From CAYYJV01 sp964486395 (GTDB lineage: Bacteria; Patescibacteriota; Minisyncoccia; Minisyncoccales; MHMH01), in contig CAZALP010000025.1 of NCBI GenBank assembly GCA_964486395.1, positions 1 through 5,408 on the forward strand: DNA of 5,408 nucleotides. Direction: 5' to 3'. Below, in pieces: positions 3,841 to 5,408 of this stretch. A model generated the notes under the pieces. That model did no database searches, was not told the DNA's origin, and saw nothing but the letters and a program-made list of their open reading frames with translations. Made by a program: the position numbers and the translations under genes. Every line of letters starts with the position of its first letter. Position 1 is the stretch's first letter.

Positions 3841-4089
3841 GAAATCTTTCGATTTCAGAGAGTGAACTTTAATATGGTTCACATCATCTGGAAAGATTTT
3901 TCCTAACTCTCCAATATAGGATCGGGTTTCTCCGAGCCGGAGCTCAAAGAAGAACCACGATTTATTTCGGGGTGGGAAGAAGGGAGGAAATGTTCTTGTT
4001 CTTTCAAGATTCTCCACTCTTTCACCATTACTGGTGAGGAGCTTGTTACCATTTTATGGAAGCAGAGCTTCCAACCTTTCCTTCTCCCC
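3841..4089 (-). ncRNA. Candidate structured RNA downstream of the 64-residue gene
   Basis: On the minus strand GGGGAGAAGG (4089-4080) pairs with CCTTCTTCCC (3983-3974), 10 bp with one G.U. Inside are TGGAAGC-UCU-GCTTCCA (4073-4057) and TCACCA-GUAA-TGGTGA (4037-4022), so the folded domain is a three-way junction. Downstream are CTCCG-GCU-CGGAG (3942-3930), GTGAAC/GTTCAC (3882-3862) and GAAATC-GAAA-GATTTC (3856-3841), followed by a pyrimidine tract and U-runs. The strand is favoured because GUAA and GAAA are GNRA loops only on the minus strand and because the G.U becomes A.C on the plus strand. It could be the 3' part of the 64-residue gene's mRNA or a separate RNA; no promoter of its own is seen. 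I recognise no known RNA family (not tmRNA, RNase P or SRP RNA). Confidence 0.45.
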
Positions 4090-4100
4090 AATGGCCTAGA

Positions 4101-4295
4101 CTAGCCTAGGGTTTCTTCGACGGCCTCTCCAATGAGAGTCCTAGCGAAGAGCTTCAGCTCGTCAACGGAGATCCCCAATCTCTTAGCCGCGTTTCCAAGT
4201 TCTCGCTTGTAGTTCGGTCCAAGATGAATGGGTTCTCGCCTGACGCGGTCCCTCAAGACAGCCAAGGCTATCTCTCCCATCCGCTTCTCGTCCAT
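4101..4295 (-). CDS. Hypothetical small protein, 64 residues
   Basis: I do not recognise this protein with certainty. It is mostly helical and highly charged: MDEKRMGEIALAVLRDRVRR (helix 1), a loop EPIHLGPN, YKRELGNAAKRLG (helix 2), a turn GISVDE and a last helix LKLFARTLIGEAVEETL. The arrangement of helix 2, GISVDEL and the following helix resembles the size of a small helical nucleic-acid-binding domain, but no family motif is clear. Expression signals are the best in the window: AAAGGAGGTG (4310-4301), 5 nt before ATG 4295, and a TTGACA-17-TATCAT promoter. The leader of about 80 nt holds an 8-bp hairpin. The stop TAG at 4103-4101 is followed within 12 nt by the candidate structured RNA. 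No membrane segment or signal peptide. Confidence 0.85.
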   Translation of the reverse strand: MDEKRMGEIALAVLRDRVRREPIHLGPNYKRELGNAAKRLGISVDELKLFARTLIGEAVEETLG

Positions 4296-4334
4296 TTTAT
4301 CACCTCCTTTCTTGTGAAAATTTGGAACGAGATG

Positions 4335-4364
4335 GGAATTCTAAGGTACTCTGGAAAGAATTCC
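4335..4364 (-). promoter_or_regulatory. Leader hairpin of the 64-residue gene
   Basis: On the minus strand GGAATTCT (4364-4357) and AGAATTCC (4342-4335) form a perfect 8-bp stem around a 14-nt loop, in the leader between the start site (about 4376) and the Shine-Dalgarno (4310-4301). There is no T-run, so it is a leader structure and not a terminator. Confidence 0.55.
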
Positions 4365-4382
4365 TTTTCTCTTTCCACCTAT

Positions 4383-4411
4383 ATGATAACATACTGTTTC
4401 AGATTTGTCAA
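4383..4411 (-). promoter_or_regulatory. Strong promoter of the 64-residue gene
   Basis: Minus strand: perfect -35 TTGACA (4411-4406), 17-bp spacer, -10 TATCAT (4388-4383) preceded by TGT, an extended -10. The -35 lies only about 14 bp from the left end of the IS remnant, so the insertion spared the core promoter but may have removed upstream control sites. Confidence 0.85.
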
Positions 4412-4428
4412 GGGTATTTGGTAATGTA

Positions 4429-4444
4429 CACACACATTTTGCAC
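4429..4444 (+). repeat. Left terminal inverted repeat of the IS remnant
   Basis: CACACACATTTTGCAC, matched at 5291-5306 in inverse orientation at 14 of 16 positions. Confidence 0.7.
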
Positions 4445-4466
4445 TTTTCTGGTAATTTAAGGGTAT

Positions 4467-5311
4467 ATGAAAACTATGCCCAAAGATACTAAAGAAGAAC
4501 GCTATCGCTGGTTAAAATCCATCTTGGATGAAGGCATGACTATTAAAGCTCTGGCTAAGGTTTCTCCCTTTTTTGAAAGAACTCTCAAGTATTGGTTAAA
4601 CAGCTACAGGAAATCTGGAATAGAGGGATTGGCGGCTAAGTCTACCAGGCCCAAGACCCAACCTCGAGAAACAACTATCCGGATTAGAGAAAAAATAATT
4701 GAGTTGAGAAAAGAAACTAAGTTGGGTGCTCTGAAGCTAAGGTGGTATTTGGCAGAACAGGATATTAATATCCACCACAGAACTCTTGGTAAAGTTCTGA
4801 AGAGAGAAGGTCTCACCAGAAAGTACAGAATTAGGAAGATAAAGTATCGGTATGTCAAAACTCTATTGCAACCAGGAGAGATAATCGAAATAGATATCAA
4901 GTATGTTCCAAATAGAATTAAAGGAAGAAGGTATTATCAGTTTACTGCTCAAATCAAAGCTGTAAAGACTGATAATGATAGTTATTTCACCAATAGATAT
5001 ACAGGCTACCTTAAAAGCACCAACCCTCTAAATCCTAGATTACATGCATTTAATTTGCTATGTAGAAAGCTGGATATTAAACACTACCTAATTGATCCTG
5101 GCAAACCACAACAGAATGGCAAGGTAGAAAGATCTCTCACCGGAGTGACCAAGAGTATTTCTATGACAGAACTACCTTTAAGGATTCAGTAGAATTACAA
5201 TATAAGTTAAGATTGTGGAATATGTACTACAATGATTTAAAACACTGCAGTTTAAATGGTCGAAGTCCCAACCAAACCCTTAAATTATGGGTGCAAAATG
5301 TCCGTGCCTAA
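4467..5311 (+). pseudogene. IS481-like DDE transposase, deleted and frameshifted
   Basis: The ORF opens at ATG 4467 with AAGGG close upstream. Residues 1-60 form a helix-turn-helix region (TIKALAKVSPFFERTLKYWL), then a winged second HTH (70-125) and an rve/DDE integrase core: D143 in EIDIKYVP, D169 in KTDN, E221 in GKVER. D143 and D169 are only 26 residues apart; roughly 30 codons usually found there (the segment after YYQFTA) are missing, an in-frame deletion at about 4949/4950. The TDNGSEF motif is altered to TDNDSYF. After R222-S223 an extra CT (within 5133-5138) shifts the frame and the ORF stops at 5190-5192. The true C-terminus continues in the +1 frame: RSDQEYFYDRTTFKDSVELQ, then YKLRLWNMYYNDLKHCSLNG and RSPNQTLKLWVQNVRA, ending at TAA 5309-5311. 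Non-functional. Confidence 0.9.
5291..5306 (-). repeat. Right terminal inverted repeat of the IS remnant
   Basis: GTGCAAAATGTCCGTG on the plus strand, overlapping codons for the transposase C-terminus VQNVRA; inverse match of 4429-4444. Confidence 0.7.
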
Positions 5312-5331
5312 AACAATTTTGGGGGGGAAGG

Positions 5332-5350
5332 GGAAAGTTTAACTTTTCCT
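5332..5350. repeat. Hairpin just downstream of the tRNA gene
   Basis: On the minus strand GGAAAAGTT and AACTTTCC pair with one bulged A, 3-4 nt after the tRNA CCA end region. It is followed by a C-rich tract and not by T residues, so it is not a normal terminator; it may be a processing or 3'-protecting structure. A G7 run lies at 5321-5327. Confidence 0.35.
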
Positions 5351-5353
5351 ATC

Positions 5354-5408
5354 TGGCTGCGGGGTTAGGATTCGAACCTAAATAGTGGCCTCCAAAGGGC
5401 CATGTCCT
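5354..5408 (-). tRNA. tRNA-Gln(UUG), 3' part (5' end outside window)
   Basis: Reading the minus strand: anticodon stem TGGCC (5402-5398), loop CTTTGGA with anticodon TTG (5395-5393), stem GGCCA (5390-5386), short variable region CTAT, T-stem TTAGG, loop TTCGAAT, CCTAA, acceptor CCCCGCA (5364-5358), discriminator G (5357) and encoded CCA (5356-5354). Anticodon UUG reads CAA/CAG glutamine codons, and an A72 with discriminator G73 is typical of tRNA-Gln, whose 5' strand should begin U-G-C-G-G-G-G outside the window. The D-arm is only partly present. Confidence 0.93.

Larger units (their letters stand above)
4425..5310. mobile_element. Decayed IS481-like insertion sequence
   Basis: The ends carry imperfect inverted repeats: CACACACATTTTGCAC (4429-4444) against GTGCAAAATGTCCGTG (5291-5306), 14 of 16 matching, with an 11-bp perfect core ACATTTTGCAC. 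The right repeat lies within the last transposase codons. Outer boundaries are approximate; no convincing target duplication is seen. The single gene inside is a disrupted DDE transposase, so the copy cannot move on its own. Confidence 0.78.

Noticed and set aside
3790..4017. 75-residue minus-strand open frame
   Set aside because: GTG start without ribosome-binding site, Phe/Pro-rich product from the pyrimidine tracts, and it overlaps the other open frame.
3903..4091. 62-residue minus-strand open frame with TTG start
   Set aside because: No Shine-Dalgarno, low-complexity Ser-rich product, and it coincides with the base-paired region; the structure explains the sequence better.
3840..4100. 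Plus-strand frame with protein-like stretches on either side of a TAA (3902-3904)
   Set aside because: The segment after TAA has no start codon and no known similarity; it is likely the complement of the structured RNA.
4604..4900. 98-residue minus-strand open frame inside the IS
   Set aside because: Complement of well-conserved transposase coding sequence.

Overview
The window looks like a bacterial chromosome segment with compact, mostly minus-strand genes, ordinary sigma70-type promoters and intrinsic terminators, and the standard genetic code (TGA ends the 249-residue gene). The host is not identified by any marker gene. Very small zinc-ribbon proteins, a minimal lipoprotein and an IS481-like remnant fit an uncultured lineage, perhaps Patescibacteria or a low-GC deep-branching bacterium; this is weak inference.

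Layout. 1-107: first 35 codons of a nitroreductase-family flavoprotein (minus). 246-461: an unrecognised 71-residue gene (minus) ending at a UUCG-loop terminator, whose promoter sits so close to its ATG that the mRNA should be leaderless. 470-710: a divergent control region with a second strong promoter facing right, a perfect dyad between them, and a long leader before a 61-residue zinc-ribbon gene (711-896). That gene converges on a second small zinc-ribbon gene (951-1172, minus) across a shared bidirectional terminator. 1300-1537: a frame-disrupted RelE/ParE-type toxin remnant without a visible antitoxin, preceded by a GC-rich palindromic patch.

1692-2441 and 2551-3291 (both minus) encode a membrane-anchored HEIGH metallopeptidase and a surface lipoprotein with an Ig-like domain. 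Each has its own terminator, and the peptidase has a near-consensus promoter placed directly after the lipoprotein terminator, so they are independent neighbours, not an operon. 3292-3790 is non-coding and rich in tandem repeats and hairpins.

3841-4380 is the most unusual part. A strong promoter drives a 64-residue orphan gene (4101-4295, minus) with a near-perfect Shine-Dalgarno and a leader hairpin. Directly downstream lies about 250 nt that I read as structured RNA on the same strand: a 10-bp helix closes two hairpins, two loops form GNRA tetraloops only on that strand, and a G.U pair in the closing helix would be an A.C mismatch on the other strand. Its 3' part can fold in mutually exclusive ways.

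4425-5310 is a decayed IS481-like element with recognisable inverted ends; its transposase has an internal deletion and a 2-bp frameshift. The window ends in the 3' two-thirds of a tRNA-Gln(UUG) gene on the minus strand (5354-5408).
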